DNA of 64,000 bases from Nocardioides soli (GTDB taxonomy: Bacteria > Actinomycetota > Actinomycetes > Propionibacteriales > Nocardioidaceae). This document shows, one piece after another, positions 50,387 to 59,981 of the stretch (positions are counted from its first letter, which is position 1; every line of letters begins with the position of its first letter). Under the pieces are notes generated by a model, which saw nothing but the letters and a program-made list of their open reading frames with translations, was not told where the DNA came from and did no database searches. A program made the translations under genes and the position numbers. Where the stretch lies: positions 992,001 through 1,056,000 of the forward strand of contig NZ_JACHWR010000001.1 in NCBI RefSeq assembly GCF_014191495.1. The letters are read 5' to 3'.

Positions 50387-52264
50387 CTAGGCGAGGAGCC
50401 GAACAGCGTTCATCACGGCGCCGATGAAGGGCGGGGGCTCTCCCTCGGCACGTGCCGTCGCGTACCTGTACGCGACGTGGTTCTTTCGAACCGAGATGCC
50501 CTCTTCGTCCTCGATACGTTGCAGCTCCACCCCCCATTCACCCCAATCGGCTAGGAGGACTTCCAGACTGTCCTCGACGACCGCGAACCGCGTGTGCACT
50601 CCGGTCTCGGGCTGGTCAACCGGTTCTTGCCCCAAGTACTGAAGAAGCCCGCGATTCCCCTTCCTTGCAGCAGCGACCGTCACCGCGAGCTGGGCCTCCG
50701 CCTTGCCCTCACGCCTGCCGCGCTCAAGCAGGCCGGCGTCACCGTCAAAGAGGACGAAGTATGGGATCGCCAACTCATCCAGGACTGCCAACGGCAGGAG
50801 CATTGCGTCCTTGCCGCCGACGTCCGACACGACGACGCCCGCAACGGCAAGCGGTTCTTCGTCGTGTCGATCCCCGATGCCTTCGAAGACAGCACGGTCT
50901 GTCGTTCCCTCAACCAGGAGGACGGCCTGGGCGAAGAACGCCTCCGGCAGGCGATGGGTCGCCATCGAATCCAGAGCCTTGCGGACATGTTCTTCGCTTC
51001 GGAGCCCGCTCAGCCGCTCAATTGCAGCATCGACGGTACAACTCGCCACAACGGTGCTGCCCGGTCCCTGAGCTCTGTGCGGCCGCGTCAACCGACGCAC
51101 TTGAGAGAACTTCCCGGCCGTAATGAAGTGCGGGCTGTGGGTCGCGTAGCAGACTTGGATCCCTTGGTCGGGATCTTCAGCAAGTTTTCGCAGGACCGTG
51201 GCGAAGGCCTGTGCCTGGACCGGGTGCTGAAAAAGCTCTGGCTCTTCGATCGCGAGACATATCGCACCCTGATCGGCTGCCGCGGCACCTTGGTGTGCGA
51301 GCAGTTGCAGCGCCGCTATCAACAAGGTGCGCTGAAACCCGTGTCCCTGTCGCTCGACTGTTGTCCGAAACTCAGCTTCAGCCACCGCCACTTCGAAGTG
51401 AGTCCGAGCGACAGGCGTCGTGATGGGAGTTTGGGCGACCTCTATCGCCTTGCCCGTCGAGTATTGCTCAACCGCCGCTGTGAGGTCGCGCGAGAGTTGC
51501 ACCAACTGTGGCCCAAAGCTCTCCTGAAATATGGCCTGCTGACGGGCCTCGGTCTCCACCCTTAGTTCCTCAAGTCGATCTTCTGCCGAAGTTCGATCAA
51601 CGCTCCGCTCTAGAATGCGACCGACGATCGTGTTCCGGCCATCAGCCACCTGCTCCGAAGCCCGCAGATCCGCTGTGACTAGCACGAAGTCGAAGATCCC
51701 TGACAACTGGTTTGCGCCGTTGAAACCAAAGAAACTCGTGGTGAGGTCAACCGGCGCGTCCTGGAGTTGGTCGAGATGCGCCATCTCCCAGGCGATCATC
51801 CCCGCATCGAGAGTCTCAGCGTTCACGGCCTTTTCAACGCCGAGCTCATCTGCCATCGCGTTGAACGCCATGCGACGCTCCAGCGCACCTTGGAGCCTTC
51901 TGATATCGCTGAAGGCCGGATAGGCCCGGACGTTGGCAGACATCACAGTATGGCCCCCCGGAGCGCGCCTCTTCCAGACCGTGAAGGTGTCGGAACCGGG
52001 AGGGGCGTAGCGACCCAAGGCGTCGCGATCACGGTCCGTCAGTCCGACGAACGTTACGCGGACCGAGATCTCATCGATGCCGCGCCCGTAGGTGACATCT
52101 TCGTCTTCAAGGGTCTCGCTACCGTTGAAGAACCAATCCAAGGCACGGAGGACGGTGGACTTCCCAGCTCCATTCGGTCCAATGAAGGTCGTTACCTCCT
52201 CAAACGAGACGTTCACGTCTTCGAGACAGCGGTACCCCTGGATCTGAACGCTTTCAATGCGCAC
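50387..52264 (-). CDS. OLD-family ATP-dependent nuclease (AAA ATPase plus TOPRIM)
   Basis: A 625-aa OLD-type protein. ABC/SMC-like ATPase: Walker A GPNGAGKST (about 30-37), signature region HGFQRTLLIAALQLLA (about 308-323), Walker B CLAIEEPELFQHP (about 336-348) and His-loop YATHSPHF (about 373-380). TOPRIM nuclease: Glu in VLLVEGTTDRAVF (about 452) and the DxD pair in VLFDGDAGL (about 507-509). Class 1 OLD proteins occur as stand-alone defence nucleases; class 2 pairs with a UvrD-like helicase (Gabija), which is absent. GTG start at 52264, 8 nt after the WYL-like gene. Codon use and base composition are less GC-rich than the neighbours, a sign of transfer. Confidence 0.9.
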   Translation of the reverse strand: MRIESVQIQGYRCLEDVNVSFEEVTTFIGPNGAGKSTVLRALDWFFNGSETLEDEDVTYGRGIDEISVRVTFVGLTDRDRDALGRYAPPGSDTFTVWKRRAPGGHTVMSANVRAYPAFSDIRRLQGALERRMAFNAMADELGVEKAVNAETLDAGMIAWEMAHLDQLQDAPVDLTTSFFGFNGANQLSGIFDFVLVTADLRASEQVADGRNTIVGRILERSVDRTSAEDRLEELRVETEARQQAIFQESFGPQLVQLSRDLTAAVEQYSTGKAIEVAQTPITTPVARTHFEVAVAEAEFRTTVERQGHGFQRTLLIAALQLLAHQGAAAADQGAICLAIEEPELFQHPVQAQAFATVLRKLAEDPDQGIQVCYATHSPHFITAGKFSQVRRLTRPHRAQGPGSTVVASCTVDAAIERLSGLRSEEHVRKALDSMATHRLPEAFFAQAVLLVEGTTDRAVFEGIGDRHDEEPLAVAGVVVSDVGGKDAMLLPLAVLDELAIPYFVLFDGDAGLLERGRREGKAEAQLAVTVAAARKGNRGLLQYLGQEPVDQPETGVHTRFAVVEDSLEVLLADWGEWGVELQRIEDEEGISVRKNHVAYRYATARAEGEPPPFIGAVMNAVRLLA

Positions 52265-52272
52265 GACTAGTC

Positions 52273-52533
52273 CTACAGCTCGACCGCCCAGCGCGGCTCG
52301 AACGGATTCCCTGTGGCCTCGGCGGAGATGAGATTGACGAGGTGCCACGAACGAATGGATGCGCGCTGTAGGCAGTACGCGAACAACCGATCAGGCTTCC
52401 CAGCCGCTCCTGGCCGGATACTGTACGGCTCGACCTCCCGTGTCTCTGTCGATCCGTCCGACTCCCGCGCGGTCAGCAGGACGGTCCGGTTCAGGCGAGC
52501 CTCGTTAACCACGACATCCATCACAGTCTCCAT
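52273..52533 (-). CDS. Small WYL-domain-like protein
   Basis: An 86-aa protein consisting only of a WYL-like SH3-barrel: MDVVVNEARLNRTVLLTA, ETREVEPYSIRPG and RLFAYCLQRASIRSWHL, ending FEPRW, which follows the WYL order of strands (VEPY...LR...L.AYC...R.F). Stand-alone WYL proteins without an HTH occur beside phage-defence genes and can sense nucleic acid or nucleotides. It is immediately upstream of the OLD nuclease gene (8 nt gap) on the same strand and has the same less GC-rich composition. An internal ATG at 52521 is an alternative start. The 186 nt upstream (52534-52719) to the ileS stop shows no gene and probably holds the promoter. Confidence 0.65.
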   Translation of the reverse strand: METVMDVVVNEARLNRTVLLTARESDGSTETREVEPYSIRPGAAGKPDRLFAYCLQRASIRSWHLVNLISAEATGNPFEPRWAVEL

Positions 52534-52719
52534 GGCCGTCTATGACACGCTCCAAGAGGATGATCGTGTAGCCGGTATGCGAATCCGGCCGGAACTATCT
52601 GGCTGTACTTGTCATGCAGGACACAAGATCTCAGTTCACGAGAACGTAGAGTGTGCTTCGGTCTTCCGTTGGATCCACTTGACGGCGGTGTCCTCCCGCT
52701 GGACGACTTGGTTCCTTGG

Positions 52720-55700
52720 CTACGCCTTGACGACGCTCACGGTGGCCTTCTCGCCGTCGCCGACGGTGACCTCGGCGCCGTCGGCCGCGTCGACCACGGC
52801 GTACGACGTCGCGAGGGTCTCCGCGGCGATCAGCTGCTCGTGGGCGCGGGCGGCGGCCTGCACGGCCGCGCCGCCGCCGATGGTGAGCGCGATCCGGTCG
52901 GAGACCTCCAGGCCCGCGTCGCGACGGGCCTGCTGGATGGCGCGCACCAGGTCGCGGGCCAGGCCCTCCTCGGCGAGCTCCGGGGTGACCTCGGTGTCGA
53001 GCACGACGAACCCGCCGCTGCGCAGCACGCCCGTCGCCGAGCCCTCGTCGGTGGCACCGGCGACGGTCTCCAGGGTGTACTCGCCCTCCTGGAGCACCAG
53101 CCCGCCGGCGGTGACGGTGCCGTCGTCGGCGACCGACCAGTCGCCGGACTTCGAGCCCTTGATCGCCGCCTGCACGTCCTTGCCGAGCCTCGGGCCGGCC
53201 GCGCGGGCGTTGACGGTGAGCTTCTGCTCGACGCCGTACGACGCCGCCTCGTCGGACTCCACGGCGAGCAGCCGCACGGCCTTGACGTTGACCTCGTCGC
53301 GGACGATCGCCTCGAAGCCCTCCAGTGCGGCCGGGTCGGTGACGACCACGGTCAGCGAGCCGAGTGGCAGGCGGTTGCGCAGGTTGCGGGCCTTGCGGAG
53401 CGCGGAGGCCGCCGAGCAGACCTCGCGGACCGTGTCCATCGCGGCGACCAGCGCCCTGTCCTCGGGACCGGCCGGCAGCTCGTCGGCCAGCGGCCAGTCG
53501 GCCAGGTGCACCGAGCGGCCACCGGTCAGGCCGCGCCAGACCTCCTCGGTCGTCAGCGGCAGCAGCGGAGCGGTCGCCCGGCAGACGGTCTCGAGCACCG
53601 TGTAGAGGGTGTCGAACGCCGCCGGGTTGTCGCCCCAGAAGCGGTCGCGGGAGCGCCGGATGTACCAGTTCGTCAGCACGTCGAGGAACGACCGGGTGGC
53701 GTCACAGGCGTCCGCCACGGCGTACGCGTCGAGCGCCTCGGTCATCTCGGCCGTGAAGTCGCGGCACTTCGCGAGCAGGTAGCGGTCCAACGGATCGGTC
53801 GACTCCGTGGATCGCTTCGCGTCGTAGGAGGAGGCGTTGGCGTAGAGCTGGAAGAAGTACCAGCTGTTCCAGAGCGGGATCAGCACCTGGCGCACCGAGT
53901 CGCGGATGCCCTGCTCGGTGACGACCAGGTTGCCGCCGCGCAGGATCGGCGACGACATCAGGAACCAGCGCATCGCGTCGGCGCCGTCGCGGTCGAAGAC
54001 CTCGCGCACGTCGGGGTAGTTGCGCAGCGACTTCGACATCTTGTTGCCGTCGGAGCCGAGCACGATGCCGTGGCTGATGCAGTTCTCGAACGCCGGCTTG
54101 TCAAAGATCCCGCTGGCCAGGATGTGCAGCGTGTAGAACCAGCCGCGGGTCTGCCCGATGTACTCGACGATGAAGTCGGCCGGGAAGTGGTGGGTGAACC
54201 ACTCCTCGTTCTCGAACGGCACGTGCACCTGGGCGAACGACATCGACCCGGAGTCGAACCACACGTCCAGGACGTCGGGGACGCGGCGCATCATCGACTG
54301 CCCCGTGGGGTCGTCGGGGTTCGGGCGCACCAGGTCGTCGACGTACGGGCGGTGCAGGTCGGGCTGACCGTCGCGGTCGCGCGGCAGCCGGCCGAAGTCG
54401 CGCTCGATCTCCTCGAAGGAGCCGTAGACGTCGAGGCGGGGGTACGCCGGGTCGTCGCTCTTCCACACCGGCACCGGGGAGCCCCAGAAGCGGTTGCGGG
54501 TGATCGACCAGTCGCGTGCGTTCTCGAGCCACTTGCCGAACTGGCCGTCCTTGATGTGCTCGGGCACCCAATTGATCTGCTGGTTGAGCTCGAGCATCCG
54601 CTGCTTGAACGCGGTCACCTCGACGAACCACGACGAGACGCCCTTGTAGATCAGGGGCTCGCGGCAGCGCCAGCAGTGCGGGTAGCTGTGGTCGTAGGTC
54701 TCGCGACGCAGCAGCACCGTGCCCTCGGTGACCGAGCCACCACCGTTCTTGAGGTGGTCGATGATCTGGAGGTTGGCGTCGAAGACCTGCAGGCCCTCGT
54801 AGTCGACGACGGGGAACGTGAAGCGGCCGTCCTTGCCGACCGGCATCACCGCCTCGATGCCCTCGCGGTCGGTGACGACCTTGTCGTCCTCACCGAAGGC
54901 GCCGGCGGTGTGCACGAGACCCGTACCGTCGGTGGTCGTCACGAACTCGGCCGGCACCACCCGGAAGGCACGCTCGTGGCCGCGGTAGTAGGAGAACGGC
55001 GGGTCGTAGGTCAGCCCGACCAGCTCCGAGCCCCGGCCACGCCAGGTGACGGTCGGCTCGTCGCCCAGCTCGCGGGCGTACGACGCGAGGCGCGCCTCGG
55101 CGAGGAGGTAGCGAGTGCCCTCGACATCGATGACGACGTAGTCGATGTCGTCGCCGACCATCACCGCGAGGTTGCTCGGCAGCGTCCACGGGGTGGTCGT
55201 CCAGACGAGCAGCTTCACGCCCTGGAACGGGCCCTCCGTGGTGACGTCGTACCCGACCGTGACCGCGGGGTCCTGCCGCATCTGGTAGACGTCGTCGTCC
55301 ATCCGCAGCTCGTGGTTGGACAGCGGCGTCTCGTCGTTCCAGCAGTAGGGCAGCACGCGGAAGCCCTCGTAGACCCAGCCCTTGTCGTGGAGCTGCTTGA
55401 AGGCCCAGATCACCGACTCCATGTAGTCGGCGTTCATGGTGCGGTAGTCGTTGTCGAAGTCGACCCAGCGCGCCTGGCGGGTGACGTACTCGCGCCACTC
55501 CCCGGTGTACTTCATCACCGAGGCCCGGCAGGCCTCGTTGAACTTCTCGATGCCCAGCTCGAGGATCTCGTCGGTGGTCTTGATGCCGTTGAGGCGCATC
55601 GCCTCGAGCTCGGCGGGCAGGCCATGGGTGTCCCAGCCGAAGCGCCGCTCGACCCGCTTGCCGCGCATCGTCTGGTAGCGCGGGATCAGGTCCTTGACGT

Positions 55701-55926
55701 AGCCGGTGAGGAGGTGGCCGTAGTGCGGAAGCCCGTTGGCGAACGGCGGCCCGTCGTAGAAGACGAACTCGTTGCCGCCGTTCTCGCCCGCGTCGCGCTG
55801 GTCGACGCTCGCCTGGAAGGTGCCGTCGGCCTCCCAGTAGGCAAGGATCCGCTCCTCGATCTCGGGGAACCTCGGGCTCGACGGGACGGCGCTCGACTCG
55901 TCCGATGAGACCTTCGGGTAGGTCAT
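52720..55926 (-). CDS. ileS: Isoleucyl-tRNA synthetase
   Basis: Class I aminoacyl-tRNA synthetase of 1068 aa, the long eukaryote-like (type 2, typically mupirocin-tolerant) IleS. HIGH motif region [18 protein letters not shown] (about 57-74), editing CP1 domain with [22 protein letters not shown] motif [14 protein letters not shown] (about 630) and a C-terminal anticodon-binding domain. The C-terminal zinc site of type 1 enzymes is not evident. A T-box leader precedes it on the same strand, giving control by uncharged tRNA-Ile. It ends next to the OLD/WYL island. Confidence 0.97.
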   Translation of the reverse strand: MTYPKVSSDESSAVPSSPRFPEIEERILAYWEADGTFQASVDQRDAGENGGNEFVFYDGPPFANGLPHYGHLLTGYVKDLIPRYQTMRGKRVERRFGWDTHGLPAELEAMRLNGIKTTDEILELGIEKFNEACRASVMKYTGEWREYVTRQARWVDFDNDYRTMNADYMESVIWAFKQLHDKGWVYEGFRVLPYCWNDETPLSNHELRMDDDVYQMRQDPAVTVGYDVTTEGPFQGVKLLVWTTTPWTLPSNLAVMVGDDIDYVVIDVEGTRYLLAEARLASYARELGDEPTVTWRGRGSELVGLTYDPPFSYYRGHERAFRVVPAEFVTTTDGTGLVHTAGAFGEDDKVVTDREGIEAVMPVGKDGRFTFPVVDYEGLQVFDANLQIIDHLKNGGGSVTEGTVLLRRETYDHSYPHCWRCREPLIYKGVSSWFVEVTAFKQRMLELNQQINWVPEHIKDGQFGKWLENARDWSITRNRFWGSPVPVWKSDDPAYPRLDVYGSFEEIERDFGRLPRDRDGQPDLHRPYVDDLVRPNPDDPTGQSMMRRVPDVLDVWFDSGSMSFAQVHVPFENEEWFTHHFPADFIVEYIGQTRGWFYTLHILASGIFDKPAFENCISHGIVLGSDGNKMSKSLRNYPDVREVFDRDGADAMRWFLMSSPILRGGNLVVTEQGIRDSVRQVLIPLWNSWYFFQLYANASSYDAKRSTESTDPLDRYLLAKCRDFTAEMTEALDAYAVADACDATRSFLDVLTNWYIRRSRDRFWGDNPAAFDTLYTVLETVCRATAPLLPLTTEEVWRGLTGGRSVHLADWPLADELPAGPEDRALVAAMDTVREVCSAASALRKARNLRNRLPLGSLTVVVTDPAALEGFEAIVRDEVNVKAVRLLAVESDEAASYGVEQKLTVNARAAGPRLGKDVQAAIKGSKSGDWSVADDGTVTAGGLVLQEGEYTLETVAGATDEGSATGVLRSGGFVVLDTEVTPELAEEGLARDLVRAIQQARRDAGLEVSDRIALTIGGGAAVQAAARAHEQLIAAETLATSYAVVDAADGAEVTVGDGEKATVSVVKA

Positions 55927-56215
55927 GGGCGGCTTCTCCTGCGGTGTCGGTCAACTCGGGGCTGTGCCACGAGGACGATCTGACGACCGCGGTACCACCT
56001 CGCTTGCCGCCTCCCCGCGTGCTGCGGGGTGACGGCCGCTTCGTTCACGGCTGTGACGGGCCTACCCGTCCGGTTCTAGTGGGCTGACACCGAACCCGCT
56101 GATTAAGAGCCAGGAGCGATGACCGCTGTTCTTCCGGAGGCTCGCCGCTGATGACGGCTCGGACGCCTGTCCGGCAAGCGTACGGCGTGGGCTCGGCGCC
56201 CCGCCAATCGGATTG
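55927..56215 (-). ncRNA. T-box leader (tRNA-Ile responsive), translational type
   Basis: Upstream of ileS the minus strand carries the conserved T-box sequence AGGTGGTACCGCGG (55987-56000), the usual actinobacterial stretch ACCGGACGGGTAGGCCCGTC about 60 nt before it, and a CCCCGC-AGCAC-GCGGGG hairpin between them. The Shine-Dalgarno GGAG at 55935-55940 followed by AAGCCGCCC can pair with the upstream GGCGGC, which is the sequestrator expected in translational T-boxes. Stem GGTTC / GAACC further upstream fits a short stem I. Candidate ATC specifier triplets are present, but I cannot fix which is in the specifier loop. The ends are approximate; the leader fills the gap to the DinB gene. Confidence 0.88.
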
Positions 56216-56248
56216 CCGGATGACGGCGGGGGTGATCGAGTGGGGATC

Positions 56249-56773
56249 ATGACCGACCACCAGCGCATCGACCGTCGCGACTACCGATCGACCCATGGCG
56301 AGCGGGACACCGTGCTCACCTACCTGCGCAACTACCGCATCACGTTCGAGATGAAGTGCGAGGGACTGGACGCCGAGCAGCTCGCCCGGCGCGCCGTACC
56401 CCCGTCGACGCTGTCGCTGCTCGGGCTGATCCGGCACCTCGCGAAGGTGGAGCACAGCTGGAACCGGCGGGTGCTGCAGGAGAACATGGGCCTGCCGCGG
56501 CTCTACTGGTCCGACGACCGGCCCGACGTCGACTTCGACGAGGCCGTGGCGGACGACGCCGTCGTCGCCGAGGCGTGGGAGTCGTGGCGCCGCGAGGTGG
56601 CCGACGCGGACGCCTGGCTGGCCGCGGAGGAGGACTGGGGCCGCGAGGTGCCGGTGCACGACGAGCTCACCGAGGTGCGCGACATCGCGGTGCACCTGGT
56701 CGAGGAGTACGCCCGGCACTGCGGGCACGCGGACCTGCTCCGCGAGTGCATCGACGGGCGCACCGGCCAGTGA
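56249..56773 (+). CDS. DinB family protein (DUF664)
   Basis: Four-helix-bundle DinB/YfiT-type protein of 174 aa: SLLGLIRHLAKVEHSWNRRV with a metal-ligand His, and VHLVEEYARHCGHADLLREC with further His ligands, the order of the mycothiol/bacillithiol-dependent enzyme superfamily. DUF664 members are common in Actinobacteria and largely uncharacterised. Start at 56249 is supported by homology; it is divergent from ileS. It converges on the iron-binding lipoprotein gene with 1 nt between the two stops. Confidence 0.88.
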   Translation: MTDHQRIDRRDYRSTHGERDTVLTYLRNYRITFEMKCEGLDAEQLARRAVPPSTLSLLGLIRHLAKVEHSWNRRVLQENMGLPRLYWSDDRPDVDFDEAVADDAVVAEAWESWRREVADADAWLAAEEDWGREVPVHDELTEVRDIAVHLVEEYARHCGHADLLRECIDGRTGQ

Positions 56774-56774
56774 C

Positions 56775-57755
56775 TCAGGACGCGGCCGCCTTCTCCAGGT
56801 AGGGGCGCAGCCGGTCGAGCGAGTGGGGGATCGAGAGCGGCGTCGGCGTGTTGAGGCCCACGATCGTCGGGTAGTCGAGCACGGCGACGGTGCCCGGGAG
56901 CCGGTCGAAGCCCGCGATGTCGGCGAGGTCGCTCTCGTCGCCGCCGTTGATCAGGAACGCGAGCAGGTCGGCTCGCAACAGGTCGGATCGCTCGGTGCTC
57001 ACCTGGATCCGGGAGTCCCCGGTCTTCTCGCCCTGCGCGTGGACACCCGGCTCCATGGTCATGCCGAGCTGCTGGAAGAGCACGCTGGAGCCGTCGTTCT
57101 CGTCCGCGACGATGTAGAGCGAGTCGCCGACGACGTACTGCGCCAGGGCGAACGTCCGGCCGGCGAGCCCCGGCAGGTCCGCGGCCGTCCGGGCGACCTC
57201 GCCGTCGACGCCGCTGATCACCGAGACGGCGTCGTCCGGGCGGTGCAGGACCTCCCCCGCCAGCGTCACCAGGTCCTGCCACGGCTGGACCTGCGCCTCG
57301 TCGAGGTTCGGGATCGTCGGCGCGATCGCTGAGAGGAGCTGGTAGGTGCGCTTGTCGGCGATGGAGAACGAGCCGACGATCAGGTCCGGCTCCAGCGCGG
57401 CGATCGTCTCGATCGGCACGCCGTCGGTCACCTCGAACGCCTCGGCGCCCTCGGGGAGCTCCTGCCAGGGCACCGTGGAGTCGGGCATGTAGCTGTCGAG
57501 GCTGTAGCCGACCGGCTCGACCCCCATCGCGAGCATGGTGTCGGTCCACTGCACGTCGATGGTCACGATCCGCTCCGGTACGCCGTCCACCGCGGTCGAG
57601 CCGTAGACGTGCTCGACCACGACCGGCTCGCGCGGCGTACCGGCGGTGCCGCCGGCGGCCCCGCCCGCTCCCCCCTGCTCGGCGTCGGAGCCGCAGGCGA
57701 CGAGCGCGAACGGAAGGATCAGCAGCGAGGCGAGGGGCGCGAGACGTCGGTTCAT
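56775..57755 (-). CDS. Iron-siderophore ABC transporter substrate-binding lipoprotein
   Basis: Periplasmic-binding-type lipoprotein of 326 aa for ferric siderophore uptake. Signal peptide with lipobox ALVACGS (Cys at about 21), then a PBP type III fold: VPERIVTIDVQWTDTMLAMG, ETIAALEPDLIVGSFSIADK, and the C-terminal lobe with DRLPGTVAVLDYPTIVGLNTP. No permease or ATPase gene is adjacent, so it must use a distant transporter. An iron box (57757-57775) immediately precedes the ATG, so it should be repressed when iron is plentiful. Confidence 0.92.
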   Translation of the reverse strand: MNRRLAPLASLLILPFALVACGSDAEQGGAGGAAGGTAGTPREPVVVEHVYGSTAVDGVPERIVTIDVQWTDTMLAMGVEPVGYSLDSYMPDSTVPWQELPEGAEAFEVTDGVPIETIAALEPDLIVGSFSIADKRTYQLLSAIAPTIPNLDEAQVQPWQDLVTLAGEVLHRPDDAVSVISGVDGEVARTAADLPGLAGRTFALAQYVVGDSLYIVADENDGSSVLFQQLGMTMEPGVHAQGEKTGDSRIQVSTERSDLLRADLLAFLINGGDESDLADIAGFDRLPGTVAVLDYPTIVGLNTPTPLSIPHSLDRLRPYLEKAAAS

Positions 57756-57756
57756 G

Positions 57757-57775
57757 AAAGGTTAGGCTAACCTAA
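57757..57775 (-). promoter_or_regulatory. DtxR/IdeR iron box
   Basis: Minus-strand TTAGGTTAGCCTAACCTTT agrees with the DtxR/IdeR consensus (TTAGGTTAGSCTAACCTAA) at 17 of 19 positions. It ends 1 nt before the start codon of the lipoprotein gene and contains TAGCCT, a possible -10 of a leaderless promoter. It also lies upstream of divergent dapD, about 67 nt away. Confidence 0.85.
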
Positions 57776-57841
57776 CTCATTCTGGCTCGCGCCTCGGCCC
57801 GGGGAACCGGGCGTCCAGCGGCGACCCTAGGGTTGGCTCCC

Positions 57842-58825
57842 GTGACCGCGACTCCGACGACTGCCTCGCCCACCGCCTCGGCCGCTCCCTCAACCGCGTG
57901 GGGCTTCGGCCTCGCCACCATCGACGCCGCCGGCACCGTTCTCGACGTCTGGTTCCCCGCGCCCGCACTGGGCGCGAAGCCGGCCGACGCGGTGCCGCCC
58001 GCGGAGCTGAGCGCGCTCCAGGGCACCGACACCGACCGCGGCGTCACCCGCGACGTGCTGCTCGTCGAGGTGGCCGACCTCCAGTCCGGGCCGACCAGCA
58101 CCGAGGACGTCTGGCTCCGGCTGCACCTGCTCTCCGCGCGGCTGGTCACGCCCCACTCGGTCAACCTCGACGGCATCTTCGGCCTGCTCACCAACGTGGT
58201 CTGGACCAGCGCCGGGGCGTGCCCGGTCGAGGGCTTCGAGCTCACCCGGGCCCGACTCCGGGCCAACGGCCGACACCTGACCGTGCACGGGGTGGACAAG
58301 TTCCCGCGCATGGTCGACTACGTGCTGCCGTCCGGGGTGCGGATCGCCGACGCCGACCGGGTCCGCCTCGGCGCCCACCTCGCCGAGGGCACCACGGTGA
58401 TGCACGAGGGCTTCGTCAACTACAACGCCGGCACCCTCGGCGCCTCGATGGTGGAGGGCCGGATCTCGGCCGGTGTCGTCGTCGGCGACGGCTCCGACGT
58501 CGGCGGCGGCGCGTCGATCATGGGCACGCTCTCGGGGGGCGGGACGCAGGTCATCTCGATCGGCCAGCGGTGCCTGCTCGGCGCCAACGCGGGCCTCGGC
58601 ATCTCGCTCGGCGACGACTGCGTGGTCGAGGCGGGCTGCTACGTCACGGCCGGCACCAAGGTCACGATCAAGGACATGGACGGCAAGCCGCGGGTGGTCA
58701 AGGCCCTCGAGCTCTCAGGCGCCGACAACGTCCTCTTCCGCCGCAACTCCGTGACGGGCGCCGTCGAGGCGGTGCCGTGGAAGAGCGGCGGGATCGCGCT
58801 CAACGCCGCGCTGCACGCCAACTGA
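57842..58825 (+). CDS. dapD: Tetrahydrodipicolinate N-succinyltransferase
   Basis: Acyltransferase of 327 aa of the actinobacterial DapD class that transfers succinyl from CoA to tetrahydrodipicolinate. N-terminal alpha/beta domain, then left-handed beta-helix hexapeptide repeats ([50 protein letters not shown]) and the C-terminal [21 protein letters not shown] start at 57842 chosen over TTG at 57833; TAGGGT lies 8 nt upstream. Works with DapC and DapE in this window. Confidence 0.95.
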   Translation: MTATPTTASPTASAAPSTAWGFGLATIDAAGTVLDVWFPAPALGAKPADAVPPAELSALQGTDTDRGVTRDVLLVEVADLQSGPTSTEDVWLRLHLLSARLVTPHSVNLDGIFGLLTNVVWTSAGACPVEGFELTRARLRANGRHLTVHGVDKFPRMVDYVLPSGVRIADADRVRLGAHLAEGTTVMHEGFVNYNAGTLGASMVEGRISAGVVVGDGSDVGGGASIMGTLSGGGTQVISIGQRCLLGANAGLGISLGDDCVVEAGCYVTAGTKVTIKDMDGKPRVVKALELSGADNVLFRRNSVTGAVEAVPWKSGGIALNAALHAN

Positions 58826-58913
58826 CTCCCCGGATCGCCCGGACGCCCGGCACCGCGGCGTCCGGGCCCGTGTCCCGGCCGGGATCCTTGGCCCGCGACC
58901 GCACACTGGCTCC

Positions 58914-59876
58914 ATGAGAATGCGCACGGGCTTGGCCCTGCTCGGCCTCGCCGGTGTCGGCGTCGCCGCGGCGGTCGGCTATGCCGTCGTGCAGCAGGTG
59001 ACGCCGCTGTTCCAGCCCGATCAGTGCACGGCCACCGTCGGCGGCCGCACGGTCACGATCGACCCGGAGCAGGCCGAGAACGCCGCCCTGATCACCGCGG
59101 TCTCGATCGACCGCGGGATGCCCGCCCGCGCCGCCACGATCGCCCTGGCGACGGCGTACCAGGAGTCCAAGCTCTACAACCTGGAGTCCGGGGACCGCGA
59201 CTCGCTCGGCCTCTTCCAGCAGCGTCCGTCGCAGGGCTGGGGCAGTCCCACCCAGATCCTCGACCCCTACTACTCCGCCAACGCCTTCTACGACGGGCTG
59301 GTGAAGGTCGACGGCTACGAGTCGATGCGGGTGACCGAGGCCGCCCAGCTCGTGCAGCGCTCGGCGTTCCCGGAGGCGTACGCCGACCACGAGGCCGACG
59401 CCCGGGTGCTCGCGTCGGCGCTGACCGGAAACTCCCCGCACGCGTTCAGCTGCCGGATCGGCGACGAGCCGACGGCGGGATCGGCGAAGCTGCGGCCCTC
59501 CGGGCTGACCCGGCGCGCCGACCTCGTCCGCCGCGAGGTCGCGGCCGTGTTCGCCGACCCGCCGGTCGGCGGCTTCGCCCCCGGCGGCGTCTCGACCGGG
59601 CACATGGAGGGATCCGCCCACTACGACGGCCGTGCGGTCGACGTCTTCGTGCGGCCGATCAGCGCGCAGAACCGGATCCGCGGGTGGGCGATCGCGCACT
59701 ACCTGGTCGCCCAGGCCGAGCGGCTGCAGATCAAGACGGTGATCTTCGACGGCCGGATCTGGTCCGCCGGCAGCCGGTCCGGCGACGGCTGGCGCGCCTA
59801 CGACCCGCCCGCCCGGTCCGGCGATCGGGCGATCCTGGAGCATCGCGACCACGTGCACGTCGACGTCTACGGCTGA
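58914..59876 (+). CDS. Secreted two-domain cell-wall hydrolase candidate
   Basis: Exported or membrane-anchored protein of 320 aa: hydrophobic N-terminus (about 6-26), a transglycosylase/lysozyme-like part (about 55-170: ATAYQESKLYNLESGDRDSL, GLFQQRPSQGWGSP) in which the Glu of YQESK could be catalytic, and a C-terminal part (about 185-320) with STGHMEGSAHYDGRAVDVF and LEHRDHVHVDVYG, the H-x6-D and HxH pattern of M15/LAS zinc peptidases. Together they would cut both glycan and peptide in peptidoglycan. CACACT lies 6 nt upstream of the ATG. Confidence 0.72.
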   Translation: MRMRTGLALLGLAGVGVAAAVGYAVVQQVTPLFQPDQCTATVGGRTVTIDPEQAENAALITAVSIDRGMPARAATIALATAYQESKLYNLESGDRDSLGLFQQRPSQGWGSPTQILDPYYSANAFYDGLVKVDGYESMRVTEAAQLVQRSAFPEAYADHEADARVLASALTGNSPHAFSCRIGDEPTAGSAKLRPSGLTRRADLVRREVAAVFADPPVGGFAPGGVSTGHMEGSAHYDGRAVDVFVRPISAQNRIRGWAIAHYLVAQAERLQIKTVIFDGRIWSAGSRSGDGWRAYDPPARSGDRAILEHRDHVHVDVYG

Positions 59877-59981
59877 TCCGGCCGGACCGACCCGCGGCAA
59901 CGGGAGTCGAAAGACCCTTCTCCAGACATCACCTGTCCGTATTTCCTTGGTCCGACCGTCACCGAAGGAAGAGGAGACCAG

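Noticed and set aside
50387..52533. Gabija (GajA/GajB) system
   Set aside because: The OLD-type nuclease is present but no UvrD/PcrA-like helicase gene adjoins it; the partner is a WYL-like protein instead.
52609..55908. Long plus-strand open frame opposite ileS
   Set aside because: Mirror frame of a conserved synthetase with no domain of its own.
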